DNA from: UBA1433 sp964581565
Lineage (GTDB): Bacteria > Bacillota > Clostridia > Eubacteriales > UBA1433
Length of the DNA: 64,000 nt
Direction: 5' to 3'
NCBI GenBank assembly: GCA_964581565.1
Contig: CAZOOZ010000004.1
Span: 157,051-221,050, forward strand
A program made the translations under genes and the position numbers. Shown here in pieces: positions 7,726 through 16,962 of the stretch. The number at the start of each line of letters is the position of its first letter. Position 1 is the first letter of the stretch. The notes beneath the pieces were generated by a model. That model was not told where the DNA came from, ran no database searches, and saw only the letters and a program-made list of their open reading frames with translations.

Positions 7726-10104
7726 TTATCTTAATTTTGCATTAAATTTATTTTTCAAATTATCCAGTATACTGTCAAAAAGTTCATCTATTTCTGCATC
7801 AACGAGGGTCCTTTCATTAGAACGAAATTGTAATGAATATGCAAGCGATTTAAAGCCTTGCGGAATTTGTTTGCCTTCAAATACATCGAAGAGCTTAACA
7901 TCTTCTAAAAGTGTGGTTTTGAAATTTGTTATTGCATGTAATATATCTGTGCTTAATATTTCTTCTTTTACTAGAATCGCCATATCTCTTGTGATGGAAG
8001 GGTATTTTGGAATGGGCTTATAGATAAATTCTTTATTACTTAATTCAAATAAAGCATTTATATCCAGTTCAAACACTATGGTATTTTCTTCTGTTTCGAA
8101 TGATTTGGCGACAGATGGGTGTATCTGGCCAATATAGCCTATTATCGTAGTATTTATATAAATATCAGCACTTTTTCCCGGATGAAGAAAAGTATTGTTG
8201 CTACGCGTATACTTCGCATCATTGATCCCCAACATTTTAAATAAAATTTCAATATATCCTTTAACATCAAAATAATCGTACTCGCCATAAGCAATTAAAG
8301 CCAATTTTTCTAACTGTTTTGGAAGCCCCTCGTTGTCTTTTTGATTGTAAAAAACGTTGCCTATTTCAAAAAAGACGCCTTGATTATTATTACGTGCTAT
8401 ATTTAAAGCGGCAACTTCTAACAGGCTTCCAACGACACTTGCCCTCATGTATGCAGTGTTTTCTCCTAAAGGGTTAAGTATTCTGACCAAATCGTTTCTG
8501 GTTAATTCCGGATTCAGTTTTCTTATATTTTGATAAGACGTAAACGTATATGTTAATGTCTCAAAAGCACCAATGGAAGAAAACAAATATCTGATATTTG
8601 TTTTCAACTCAAACTTTTCATTCTTCGGGCTGACAAAAATTGATGCATTGTTTAAAGTTGAAGGTATTTTTTCGTAACCATATATGCGAACAATTTCTTC
8701 CGCGACGTCTTCCTTTATATTTATATCAGTTCTATAAATTGGGCTTGTGACTTCGATGATATCATTTATTTCATTGTATTCCATTCCCAAACTTTTCAAA
8801 GAAAGAATCATGTCTTTACGAGGTATATTCATACCTAAAAACTTATTTACCCACTTGCTATCGACAGAAATTGTTTTAGTCATGATTGGTTCCGGGTATA
8901 TATCAATAATCCCTTCTATCAATTCAGCTGCTCCGATATCGATCAAGATTTCTGCGGCTTTGTCAGCTGCATAGTCGCTTAATGCAGGATTTACACCTTT
9001 AGCAAAAAGTGCGGATGCATCTGTGTTCATTCCCATTCTGCTTGCAGATTTTCGTATATTATTAGCATTAAAAGCAGCTGATTCTATGACAATCATCTCT
9101 GTGCTGCTTGTTATTTCGGAATTTTGCCCACCCATAATTCCTGCGATACCAACACCTTTTTTAGTATCAGTAATTAAAAGCAAATCTTCACATGTTGCCC
9201 TTTCTTTGCCATCTAGAGTGGTGATTTTTTCGTTTTCTTTTGCACGCCTTACTATAATTTTTTTGTTTTCAATCATATTATAATCAAAAGCGTGAAGTGG
9301 CTGACCAACTTCTAAGAGAACATAATTTGTTACATCAACTATGTTATTGATCGGCCTCATTCCGCATGCCATTAATCTTCTTTGCATCCAAAGCGGACTT
9401 GGTTGTATTTTTTTCACTTTCATCATCCTGGCAACATACCTGTGACATAAATCCGTATCCGCAATTTCGATGCTCAAATAATTACGTATATCTTTTTTTG
9501 TTTCAGATAACTTAATATCAGGTATTTTAACAGGTTTATAAAAGGCTGCCGCAAATTCTCTTGCCATGCCAATCATCGATTGACAATCCGGTCTGTTATT
9601 TGTAATTTCAAAATCAATTACTGTATCTCTCAATCCTAGGTGTATCAGCGCATCTTCTCCGGGAGGCAGATCTTCTGTGAAGATATAAATACCTCCTTCG
9701 GAATGTTTCGGAAGCACGGAAGCATCAAGACCCAATTCTTCACCTGAGCACATCATTCCGTTTGATTCAATGCCTCTAAAATTGGTCTTTTGAATTACTT
9801 TACCTTGTAATAAAGAACCCGGAAGAGCCAGCGGAATGCAATCTCCTTCGCTGATATTTTTTGCTCCGGTTATGATTATTTTATGCGTATCCCCGCCAAT
9901 ATCGACTTTGCACACACTTAATTTATCTGCGTTAGGATGTTTTTCAATTTTCAATATTTTAGATATAATTATATTTTCTAAACCACTACCTTTTATATCG
10001 ATATCTTCAACTTTGCTGCCGGTTAAATTCATTCTTTCTGTCAATATATCCAATGGTTCATTAATGATTGTATATTCTTTAAGCCAATCAAGTGACACTA
10101 ACAT
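7726..10104 (-). CDS. pheT: Phenylalanine--tRNA ligase, beta subunit
   Basis: 792 residues, the usual size. Order: N-terminal start (MLVSLDWLKEY), tRNA-binding EMAP-like domain around residues 40-150, B3/B4 editing domain 210-400 (RYVARMMKV, MRPINNIVDVTNYVLLEVGQ, LHAFDY), B5 domain 405-475, catalytic-like core, and C-terminal ferredoxin-fold anticodon-binding domain (PSITRDMAILV onward). It forms an alpha2-beta2 enzyme with PheS that charges tRNA-Phe. It starts 7 bases after pheS and is controlled by the T-box leader at 11801-12035. Confidence 0.97.
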   Translation of the reverse strand: MLVSLDWLKEYTIINEPLDILTERMNLTGSKVEDIDIKGSGLENIIISKILKIEKHPNADKLSVCKVDIGGDTHKIIITGAKNISEGDCIPLALPGSLLQGKVIQKTNFRGIESNGMMCSGEELGLDASVLPKHSEGGIYIFTEDLPPGEDALIHLGLRDTVIDFEITNNRPDCQSMIGMAREFAAAFYKPVKIPDIKLSETKKDIRNYLSIEIADTDLCHRYVARMMKVKKIQPSPLWMQRRLMACGMRPINNIVDVTNYVLLEVGQPLHAFDYNMIENKKIIVRRAKENEKITTLDGKERATCEDLLLITDTKKGVGIAGIMGGQNSEITSSTEMIVIESAAFNANNIRKSASRMGMNTDASALFAKGVNPALSDYAADKAAEILIDIGAAELIEGIIDIYPEPIMTKTISVDSKWVNKFLGMNIPRKDMILSLKSLGMEYNEINDIIEVTSPIYRTDINIKEDVAEEIVRIYGYEKIPSTLNNASIFVSPKNEKFELKTNIRYLFSSIGAFETLTYTFTSYQNIRKLNPELTRNDLVRILNPLGENTAYMRASVVGSLLEVAALNIARNNNQGVFFEIGNVFYNQKDNEGLPKQLEKLALIAYGEYDYFDVKGYIEILFKMLGINDAKYTRSNNTFLHPGKSADIYINTTIIGYIGQIHPSVAKSFETEENTIVFELDINALFELSNKEFIYKPIPKYPSITRDMAILVKEEILSTDILHAITNFKTTLLEDVKLFDVFEGKQIPQGFKSLAYSLQFRSNERTLVDAEIDELFDSILDNLKNKFNAKLR

Positions 10105-10111
10105 ATCTTAT

Positions 10112-11140
10112 CTACCTCCTTACAAATTGCTGTAAAAATCTTACATCGTTTTCGTATACTAATCTTAAATCTTCTAAGCCATACTTTATCATCGCAATCC
10201 TGTCTACACCCATGCCGAATGCATAACCCGAATAATCAATATGGCTAATGCCGCAGATTTCCATAATATTGGGATGCAACATGCCACAACCCAATATTTC
10301 AATCCAACCGGTATTTGAACAAACTTTGCAGCCAAGTCCTTTACATTTAGGACAAGTTGCATCCATCTCTGCACCCGGCTCGGTAAAATAGAATTGATGA
10401 TGCCTGAATTTTGTTTTTGTTTGTTTGCCGAACAATTCTTTTGCGAAAAATTCAAGTGTTCCTTTTAAATCGCTCATAGTAATACCCTGATCAACAATAA
10501 TGCCTTCCATCTGATTAAACAAAGGTGAATGCGTGGCATCTATTTCATCGCATCTATATACTTTTCCAGGAGAAATTACTTTTATAGGCGGTTTGTTTGC
10601 TAACATTGTTCTTATTTGCACCGGAGATGTTTGTGTGCGGAGCAGTATATCTTCACTAATATAAAATGTATCTTGAAGCCCTCTGGCCGGATGATTTTCC
10701 GGGGTATTCAGATAATCAAAATTATACTTCGTGAAATCAATTTCCGGCCCTTCGGCTACAGAAAATCCAATAGAGGCAAAAATTTCTTGCAGTTCAATAA
10801 TTGTTTTGGATATCGGATGAATGGCTCCAAGGTCACTGCCTCTTCCTGGCAAAGTGATATCAATAAATTCCTTTTTTAAACGATCATTAATTTCTTTTTT
10901 TTCAAGCTCTTCTTTTTTCTTTGCTAAAGCTTCTTCAACTTCAACACGAACGCTATTTACTACTTTACCCAGCTTCGGCCTGTCAGCTTCAGCCACCTCA
11001 CCCATTGAACGAAGTATTTTTGTCAGCTGCCCTTTTTTCCCCAGCACAGAAATTCTAATATCTTCTAAAAACGAGATTTGCTGTGCGCTATTAATTTTAT
11101 CAATAATTTCATTTCTGATTTGTTCTAAATTGGATATCAT
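10112..11140 (-). CDS. pheS: Phenylalanine--tRNA ligase, alpha subunit
   Basis: 342 residues. An N-terminal coiled-coil (about 1-90) is followed by the class II catalytic domain. Motif 2 region LLRTQTSPVQIRTM is near residue 165, the Cys-rich insert CPKCKGLGCKVC is near 265, and motif 3 is YAFGMGVDRIAM near 310. It carries the ATP and Phe binding site. The start overlaps the Nudix gene stop (ATGA) and is preceded by a strong AAGGAGG site. Confidence 0.97.
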   Translation of the reverse strand: MISNLEQIRNEIIDKINSAQQISFLEDIRISVLGKKGQLTKILRSMGEVAEADRPKLGKVVNSVRVEVEEALAKKKEELEKKEINDRLKKEFIDITLPGRGSDLGAIHPISKTIIELQEIFASIGFSVAEGPEIDFTKYNFDYLNTPENHPARGLQDTFYISEDILLRTQTSPVQIRTMLANKPPIKVISPGKVYRCDEIDATHSPLFNQMEGIIVDQGITMSDLKGTLEFFAKELFGKQTKTKFRHHQFYFTEPGAEMDATCPKCKGLGCKVCSNTGWIEILGCGMLHPNIMEICGISHIDYSGYAFGMGVDRIAMIKYGLEDLRLVYENDVRFLQQFVRR

Positions 11141-11757
11141 ATTTCCTCCTTATTGTCTTTTAAAATATTTACAAAGCTATTTATGATTTTCGCCGTTATT
11201 CCCCATATATTGTAATTTTGATAATAATAAAAATATATTTTTTCACTTCGAATACGCCATTTATAGTTTTTTCCATTCATGATTTTTTCAAAAGGAAAAG
11301 CCGAATCGAATTCCGGTGTATAGTTTATATGAAATATTTTTGGATTATTTTTAATAAAAAATTTTAAAGGAACCAAAAACACTTCTTCTACTTCATCAAA
11401 ATTAATATTTAAACTTGTAATATCGATATTGCTGGTATATCCTACCACCGGAATAATACATCTTTCATCTCCTGTGTACATAGCATTCATTTTTCCCAAT
11501 ACTTCAATATTATCTGGAGTTATTCCCACTTCTTCGAAAGTTTCTCTTAAAACTTCACCGATAATATCATTACTTTCACACAATCCTCCAGGAAGAGAGA
11601 TGTCTCCGGGCTGCGCGTTTTCATTTAAATTTCTGCTTCTTACCTCAAATAAAACATTGATTTGATCATTATTTTCAACCAATAATATTAGAACTGAATA
11701 TTTTCGTTTATTCTGATCTTTAGAATAATCAATTTTTTTATAATGATTTATAAGCAT
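11137..11757 (-). CDS. Nudix hydrolase, CoA pyrophosphatase-like (YeaB/NUDT7 type)
   Basis: 206 residues. The Nudix box is visible as LPGGLCESND followed by LRETFEEVGI. Just before it, RSRNLNENAQPGDISLPGG resembles the UPF0035 signature of CoA diphosphatases, where the first acidic box position is Asp as here. Such enzymes cut CoA or acyl-CoA to phosphopantetheine and 3',5'-ADP. It is the first gene after the Phe T-box leader and overlaps pheS by 4 bases, so its expression should rise when tRNA-Phe is uncharged. Substrate is inferred from the signature only. Confidence 0.85.
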   Translation of the reverse strand: MLINHYKKIDYSKDQNKRKYSVLILLVENNDQINVLFEVRSRNLNENAQPGDISLPGGLCESNDIIGEVLRETFEEVGITPDNIEVLGKMNAMYTGDERCIIPVVGYTSNIDITSLNINFDEVEEVFLVPLKFFIKNNPKIFHINYTPEFDSAFPFEKIMNGKNYKWRIRSEKIYFYYYQNYNIWGITAKIINSFVNILKDNKEEI

Positions 11758-11800
11758 TATAAGCGCTCCATTATTTATTATAAACTATAACAAATTGCAT

Positions 11801-12035
11801 AAAAAAATCGTCCTTCATAAAGGGACGATTAACATAAACCGCGGTACCACCCTAATTAGTAATAATACCCACTTGAACCTTATTGCGGTTAACATGAATT
11901 ACTTCCTTAAAAAGTATTCCTGTTCAGCAGGCGAAATTTCATTATAAAATGTATAGTAGTATTTTCAGCTTTTAATACTACTCTCTGTCTATACAATGCT
12001 CTATAATTACTGTCTCTGCATCATTACACATTATT
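11801..12035 (-). promoter_or_regulatory. T-box leader (tRNA-Phe sensing) for Nudix-pheS-pheT
   Basis: The conserved T-box AGGGTGGTACCGCGG lies at 11853-11839 on the minus strand. It is followed by a terminator stem AATCGTCC/GGACGATT and a T run (11830-11801). Stem I can be folded: an apical GTAGTATT/AATACTAC stem, an ATTATA/TATAAT stem, and a specifier loop with AGTA on one side and GAAATTTCGCC on the other. TTC at 11935-11933, a Phe codon followed by a purine, is the likely specifier. Uncharged tRNA-Phe should favour antitermination. Confidence 0.93.
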
Positions 12036-12041
12036 TTTAAA

Positions 12042-12070
12042 AATATAACATAATTAATATTACATGTCAA
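12042..12070 (-). promoter_or_regulatory. SigA-type promoter of the Phe T-box operon
   Basis: Minus strand: TTGACA (12070-12065), 17-base spacer, TATATT (12047-12042). Start would fall near 12035, right at the beginning of the T-box leader. Confidence 0.8.
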
Positions 12071-12083
12071 TAAAGAAAATATA

Positions 12084-12112
12084 TTGAATTTAAGAATATT
12101 GTATATTATAAT
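12084..12112 (+). promoter_or_regulatory. SigA-type promoter of metF operon
   Basis: TTGAAT (12084-12089), 17-base spacer, TATAAT (12107-12112). It is divergent from the Phe T-box promoter. The leader to metF is only about 20 bases, which leaves no room for a SAM or B12 riboswitch. Confidence 0.75.
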
Positions 12113-12139
12113 TTTTTAATATAGTTTGCGGAGGAAATT

Positions 12140-13027
12140 ATGAAAATTGCAGATTTATTTAATAAAAAAAAAGTTGTATACTCTTTTGAGATATTCCCTC
12201 CTAAATTAAATTCATCCATCGAAATAATCTACAATACACTGTCTCAATTAGAAAATTTAAAACCTGATTATTTGAGTGTAACTTATGGAGCAGGCGGTTC
12301 ATCTGTACAAAACCGCACATGTGAAATCGCATCAATCATAAAAAATAAATATGATATAGAACCTTTATCCCATCTTACTTGTATTAATTCCAAAAAAGAA
12401 GAAGTTAAAAAAATATTGGATACTCTAAAACAAAACAATGTCAGTAATATATTGGCTATGCGTGGAGATAAGTCCCCCAACACCATTGCATCTGAAAATT
12501 TTCAATATTCATATCAGTTAATGGACTTCATAAAACAAAACAGCAGCTATAATCTGGCCGGTGCATGCTATCCTGAAGGGCATCCTGAATGTGAAAGCTT
12601 AGAAAAAGATATCGAGTATATGAAACTTAAAGAAGAATCGGGCGCCGAGTTTTTTATTACTCAATTATTTTTTGAAAACAGCGTTTTTTATGAATTTTTA
12701 GAGCAAGTACGAAAAATAGGCATTAAAGCTCCGATACAAGTAGGCATCATGCCTGTGACCAGCACAAAACAAATTGAAAGAATCGTGTATCTATCCGGAG
12801 CAAAAATTCCACATAAATTAAGTAAGCTTCTTGCACGTTATGGAAATAATAAAGAAGCGATGACCCAAGCGGGCATTATGTATGCAACAGAGCAAATAGT
12901 TGATCTACTTGAAAATAATGTAGACGGCATACATTTGTATTCAATGAATAACCTGAATATAGCGAGAAAAATTACTGAAAATATCGATAGTATTATCAGT
13001 GCAGAGAATACATCTTATATAGGTTAA
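12140..13027 (+). CDS. metF: Methylenetetrahydrofolate reductase
   Basis: 295 residues, the normal size for a TIM-barrel flavoprotein that reduces 5,10-methylene-THF to 5-methyl-THF. Motifs: VYSFEIFPPK near residue 13 (catalytic Glu), SVTYGAGGS near 50, LAMRGDK near 110, YPEGHPE near 140 and FFITQLFF near 170. The ribosome binding site GCGGAGG lies 4-5 bases before the ATG. It is first in a tight operon with the MetH reactivation protein and metH, so its product feeds methionine synthesis directly. Confidence 0.96.
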   Translation: MKIADLFNKKKVVYSFEIFPPKLNSSIEIIYNTLSQLENLKPDYLSVTYGAGGSSVQNRTCEIASIIKNKYDIEPLSHLTCINSKKEEVKKILDTLKQNNVSNILAMRGDKSPNTIASENFQYSYQLMDFIKQNSSYNLAGACYPEGHPECESLEKDIEYMKLKEESGAEFFITQLFFENSVFYEFLEQVRKIGIKAPIQVGIMPVTSTKQIERIVYLSGAKIPHKLSKLLARYGNNKEAMTQAGIMYATEQIVDLLENNVDGIHLYSMNNLNIARKITENIDSIISAENTSYIG

Positions 13028-13032
13028 TATAA

Positions 13033-13707
13033 ATGGATTATATAATAGATAAAAATATAGTATTAAGTTATTTAGGTCATAAAGACCAGCTTATAGACGA
13101 TAAATTAGATAATATAATAGACGAAATTATTTTAAATGCTGTAGAATATATAAAACCTGCATCTATTTATGGAATATTTGATGTAAAAATCAGTGAAGAT
13201 AAAATAATATTTGATAATAAAATTACAGTCGCTTCAAAAGATTTACTCTGCCTACTCAAATTTTCTAAAAAAGCTGTCCTAATTGCATTTACAATCGGAT
13301 CATTAATAGAACAAAAAATAAAATTCTTAAGTTATACCGATATAACAAAAGCTGTGATATTAGATTGTTGCGCTGCCGCTGCAATAGAAAATTATGCCGA
13401 TCATGTTTTAGAAAAGATCGAAGAAAAATCAAAGGATTCTTTGAATTTAACCAATCGTTTCAGCGCTGGCTATGGCGATTTTTCATTGAATTATCAAGCT
13501 GACATCATAAATATACTTGATGCCCGAAGAAGAATTGGTCTGTATACAGATGATAATAATTTATTATATCCCAAAAAATCTATAACTGCAGTAGTCGGAA
13601 TAACAAATAAAGAAATTCAACATTCACATTATGCAGGTTGTGAAACTTGTGCTGCGAGAAATAATTGCAACTATCGAAAGGCTGGGAAACATTGTGTATC
13701 TTCTTGA
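13033..13707 (+). CDS. Stand-alone MetH activation (AdoMet-binding) domain protein
   Basis: 224 residues matching the C-terminal reactivation domain of cobalamin-dependent methionine synthase. Recognisable elements are RFSAGYGDFSL near residue 146, a following Gln-containing helix with ARRRIGLY, and a C-terminal CETCAARNNC cysteine cluster. In full-length MetH this domain binds AdoMet and reductively methylates oxidised cob(II)alamin. Here it is a separate gene, 5 bases after metF and overlapping the start of metH, which itself lacks the domain. That arrangement is known in Clostridia. Confidence 0.88.
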   Translation: MDYIIDKNIVLSYLGHKDQLIDDKLDNIIDEIILNAVEYIKPASIYGIFDVKISEDKIIFDNKITVASKDLLCLLKFSKKAVLIAFTIGSLIEQKIKFLSYTDITKAVILDCCAAAAIENYADHVLEKIEEKSKDSLNLTNRFSAGYGDFSLNYQADIINILDARRRIGLYTDDNNLLYPKKSITAVVGITNKEIQHSHYAGCETCAARNNCNYRKAGKHCVSS

Positions 13708-16093
13708 GAAATTAAAAAATAAAGAACTTATTATCTTAGATGGTGCTATGGGCACAATGCTTGATTTGCTTTGCGAAAATAGTACCGCCAGAATTCCTGA
13801 AGAAATAAATATATTATCCTCCGACTCGGTCATTCGTGTGCACGAAGCCTATTTAAAAGCGGGCAGTGATATTATTTTAACAAATACTTTTGGTGCAAAT
13901 AGTCATAAGCTTGGTAAATTTAATCTTACTTGCGAGCAAATAATACCGAAAGCCATTAAGGCTGCACGCTGTGCTGCAAATAAATATAATGCACTTGTGG
14001 CACTAGATATCGGACCATTGGGTCAATTAATCGAGCCAATGGGTACGCTGAAATTTGAAGATGCCTATGAACTGTTTAAAGAGCAGATGCAAATAGGTAT
14101 GAAATGTGGTGTTGATTTAATATATATAGAAACAATGTCCGATTTATATGAAGTAAGAGCGGCTTTGCTTGCAGCAAAAGAACACGCTTGCGTTCCTGTA
14201 TTTGTGACAATGAGCTTTGATGAAAATGGACGTACATTTTCAGGATGCGATGCAAGCAGCATTGTGTTAACTCTCGAAGCTCTCGGAGCAGATGCAATTG
14301 GTATAAATTGTTCTCTAGGGCCTAAAGAAATACTACCGATAATAAAAGAAATGGCCGCAAAAACATCATTGCCTTTAATCGCCAAACCAAATGCAGGTCT
14401 TCCGAAAATTATTAATGAACAAACTGTTTTTAATGTAACCGCTGATGAATTTGCAAAACAAATGGTTTCATTTGCCAAAATCGGGATTAATATCTTAGGT
14501 GGCTGCTGTGGAACAACACCCGAATTTATTTCTCTTACTAAAAATATCTCCCGTGCCTTCTACCATCCAAGGAAAGATGTAAAAAAACGATCGGCAGTAT
14601 GCAGCAGTACAAAAACGCTGTATATAGATAATGTTTTTGCAATTGGAGAAAGAATAAACCCTACAGGGAAAAAGGCAATGAAGACAGCGTTGATCGATAA
14701 TGATATCGGATATATTTTAAAACAAGCAGTTGAGCAATTAAATGCAGGTGCAGATATACTGGATGTTAATGTCGGTATTCCTGATATAGACCAAAAAGAT
14801 ACAATGATACGAATTATTAAATCAATCCAGAGTATTTCGAATGCTCCGTTACAGATAGATTCGAATGATCCCAAGGTGATTGAAGCAGCCTTAAGAATCT
14901 ATAATGGTAAAGCGATTGTGAATTCCGTAACCGGAGAAGAACAATCACTATCAATGATCCTTCCTCTTATAAAAAAATATGGCGCCGCAGTCGTAGGGCT
15001 TACTCTTGACAATAACGGGATACCATCTACAGCTCACGGACGCTATGAAATAGCAGAAAAAATAGTAAAGACTGCGAAAACGTATAAAATACCAAAAGAA
15101 GATATTTATATTGATTGTCTCGCACTGACAATATCGGCTGATTCTAATAGTGCCAATATAACATTGGATGCTATAAAAATGGTTAAAGAAAAATTGGGAT
15201 CAAATACTGTTTTGGGCGTTAGCAATATATCTTTTGGCTTACCAGCACGAGGCGTTATCAATAATACATTTTTAACAATGGCATTGCATAGCGGATTAAA
15301 TTTGCCTATTATCAATCCAAATGCAACTGAAACAATGCAGATTATCGCGGCTTTTAAAGCTCTGCGCGGTATTGATAAGAGTAGTAAAAATTATATTTCA
15401 TTATATGCGAACAATTGTAATGATACGATACCTCAAACCACTCAGATCAATCAAAATAATGAAAATAATACGATAGAATATTTGATTTTAAACGGTATTT
15501 GTAATGATATAGAAAAAATCATTGATGAGATGTTGACTCATCTGGATGAAATGAAAATAATCAATGAATATTTGATTCCAATTTTAGATAAACTTGGTAC
15601 TTTGTATGAAAACGGTAAAATATTTTTGCCGCAACTTATATCTTCATCAGAAGTAGCAAAAGTGGCTTTCAATTATTTGAACAAAAGGTCAAATAACAGT
15701 AGTACTATACAAATACGTCAAAAAAAGAAAATTATACTTGCTACCGTTAAAGGCGATGTACATGATATCGGGAAAAATATTGTTAAAGTTGTCCTCCAAA
15801 ATTATGGGTTCGACGTTATTGATCTTGGTTATGACACAGATATTGATTTAATTGTACAAACAGCTCTGTCAAAAGATATTTTGCTTGTGGGGCTTTCAGC
15901 ACTCATGACAACTACCTTAAAAAGCATGGAACAGACAATATCAGCTCTTTTTAAAAATGGGTATACGGGAGCTGTCATGGTCGGCGGCGCTGTATTAGAC
16001 AATGAATATGCTCTCAAAATCGGTGCCACTTATTATGCGAAAAATGCTCAAGAAGCTGCCAATATTGCTAGAAAAGTATTTGAAAAAGATTAA
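13694..16093 (+). CDS. metH: Cobalamin-dependent methionine synthase (without activation domain)
   Basis: About 799 residues. Domains: homocysteine-binding barrel 1-290, starting LIILDGAMGTMLD, with zinc ligands in GINCSLGP and GGCCGTTPE; pterin-binding barrel about 320-560 (GERINPTGKKAMK); B12 cap and Rossmann B12 domain about 590-799 with DVHDIG, His690 being the lower axial ligand. The open frame extends to an ATG at 13631 inside the upstream gene. I prefer GTG 13694, where homology begins, giving a 14-base overlap. An AAAGG lies 12 bases upstream, so initiation may depend on coupling. The protein stops after the B12 domain, so it needs the separate reactivation protein. Confidence 0.93.
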   Translation: MYLLEKLKNKELIILDGAMGTMLDLLCENSTARIPEEINILSSDSVIRVHEAYLKAGSDIILTNTFGANSHKLGKFNLTCEQIIPKAIKAARCAANKYNALVALDIGPLGQLIEPMGTLKFEDAYELFKEQMQIGMKCGVDLIYIETMSDLYEVRAALLAAKEHACVPVFVTMSFDENGRTFSGCDASSIVLTLEALGADAIGINCSLGPKEILPIIKEMAAKTSLPLIAKPNAGLPKIINEQTVFNVTADEFAKQMVSFAKIGINILGGCCGTTPEFISLTKNISRAFYHPRKDVKKRSAVCSSTKTLYIDNVFAIGERINPTGKKAMKTALIDNDIGYILKQAVEQLNAGADILDVNVGIPDIDQKDTMIRIIKSIQSISNAPLQIDSNDPKVIEAALRIYNGKAIVNSVTGEEQSLSMILPLIKKYGAAVVGLTLDNNGIPSTAHGRYEIAEKIVKTAKTYKIPKEDIYIDCLALTISADSNSANITLDAIKMVKEKLGSNTVLGVSNISFGLPARGVINNTFLTMALHSGLNLPIINPNATETMQIIAAFKALRGIDKSSKNYISLYANNCNDTIPQTTQINQNNENNTIEYLILNGICNDIEKIIDEMLTHLDEMKIINEYLIPILDKLGTLYENGKIFLPQLISSSEVAKVAFNYLNKRSNNSSTIQIRQKKKIILATVKGDVHDIGKNIVKVVLQNYGFDVIDLGYDTDIDLIVQTALSKDILLVGLSALMTTTLKSMEQTISALFKNGYTGAVMVGGAVLDNEYALKIGATYYAKNAQEAANIARKVFEKD

Positions 16094-16133
16094 AAACGAA
16101 CATCATATATTCATTTTTTAAAAAAGAGTTTAT

Positions 16134-16901
16134 TTAAATTTGATTTTTTATTCTGTTCAATGCATTTTTTTCCAATCTGCTTACTTGCGCTTGAGATATA
16201 CCTATATCTTCTGCAACTTCACTTTGTGTTTTTCCTTGATAAAAACGCATATCGATAATACTCTTCTCTTTGTTTGATAATTTCTTCATCGCTTCTTCTA
16301 AATCAATATATTCAACCCATTTTTTATCATCATTTTTATTATCTTTAATTTGTTCCAAAAGATAAATTGAATCACCGCTGTCTTGATAGACCGGTTCATA
16401 AAATGAAACCGGCATTTGTATGGCTTCCAGAGCTATAATAACATCTTCTTCATTGACATCTATATAAGCAGCAATTTCTGAAATAGTCGGCTCTTTATTA
16501 TTCTTTGCACCCAATTCTTCTTTTGCGCGCATTGCCTTATACGCAATATCTTTCAGAGAACGACTTACTCGTATTGAATTATTGTCTCTTAAATATCGCC
16601 TTATTTCCCCTATTATCATCGGGACAGCGTAAGTGGAGAACTTTACATTATGTGTAAGATCAAAATTATCAATTGCTTTGATCATGCCGATACATCCTAC
16701 TTGGAATAAATCGTCACTATTCTCCGACCTCAAATCGAACCGTTGTAAAACACTTAAAACAAGTCTTAAATTACTTTGTATAAATTGTCTTCGCGACTCC
16801 AGGCAGCCAGCTTTTATTTTCTTCATCATTTCTTCGCTTTCTTTTTGTGAAAGCCTTGGTAAATCGGATGTGCAAATGCCGCAAATAATTACTTTTTTCA
16901 T
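16134..16901 (-). CDS. sigG: RNA polymerase sporulation sigma factor SigG
   Basis: 255 residues. Very close to Bacillus SigG: start (KKVIICGICTSDLP), region 2 (NLRLVLSVLQRF, DDLFQVGCIGMIKAIDNFDL, VKFSTYAVPMIIGEIRRYL), region 3 (SRSLKDIAYKA) and region 4 helix-turn-helix (TQSEVAEDIGISQAQVSRLE). SigG runs late forespore transcription. It lies 61 bases after sigE, with its own SigF-like promoter in the gap and an AGGGGAC ribosome site. It is convergent with metH. Confidence 0.97.
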   Translation of the reverse strand: MKKVIICGICTSDLPRLSQKESEEMMKKIKAGCLESRRQFIQSNLRLVLSVLQRFDLRSENSDDLFQVGCIGMIKAIDNFDLTHNVKFSTYAVPMIIGEIRRYLRDNNSIRVSRSLKDIAYKAMRAKEELGAKNNKEPTISEIAAYIDVNEEDVIIALEAIQMPVSFYEPVYQDSGDSIYLLEQIKDNKNDDKKWVEYIDLEEAMKKLSNKEKSIIDMRFYQGKTQSEVAEDIGISQAQVSRLEKNALNRIKNQI

Positions 16902-16927
16902 AAATGTCCCCTAAGATAGTCTTTTTA

Positions 16928-16957
16928 TATTCTTCCCGCCAGCAGAGTTAAATATAC
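16928..16957 (-). promoter_or_regulatory. SigF/SigG-type promoter of sigG
   Basis: Minus strand: GTATA (16957-16953), a 15-base spacer, then GGGAAGAATA (16937-16928). This fits the known SigF consensus GYATA-N15-GGNNANAHTR at every defined position. Predicted start is about 20 bases upstream of the sigG ATG. Bacillus sigG is likewise SigF-driven from the sigE-sigG gap. Confidence 0.75.
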
Positions 16958-16962
16958 TGCGG

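Noticed and set aside
12113..12139. SAM or B12 riboswitch upstream of metF
   Set aside because: The leader is only about 20 bases and no conserved box is present; the 40 bases before nrdJ also hold no B12 element.
14065..14478. 137-codon minus-strand frame opposite metH
   Set aside because: Shadow of the homocysteine-binding domain.
16094..16133. Terminator between convergent metH and sigG
   Set aside because: Only a weak T/A palindrome (TTTTTTAAAAAA) is present; too poor to call.
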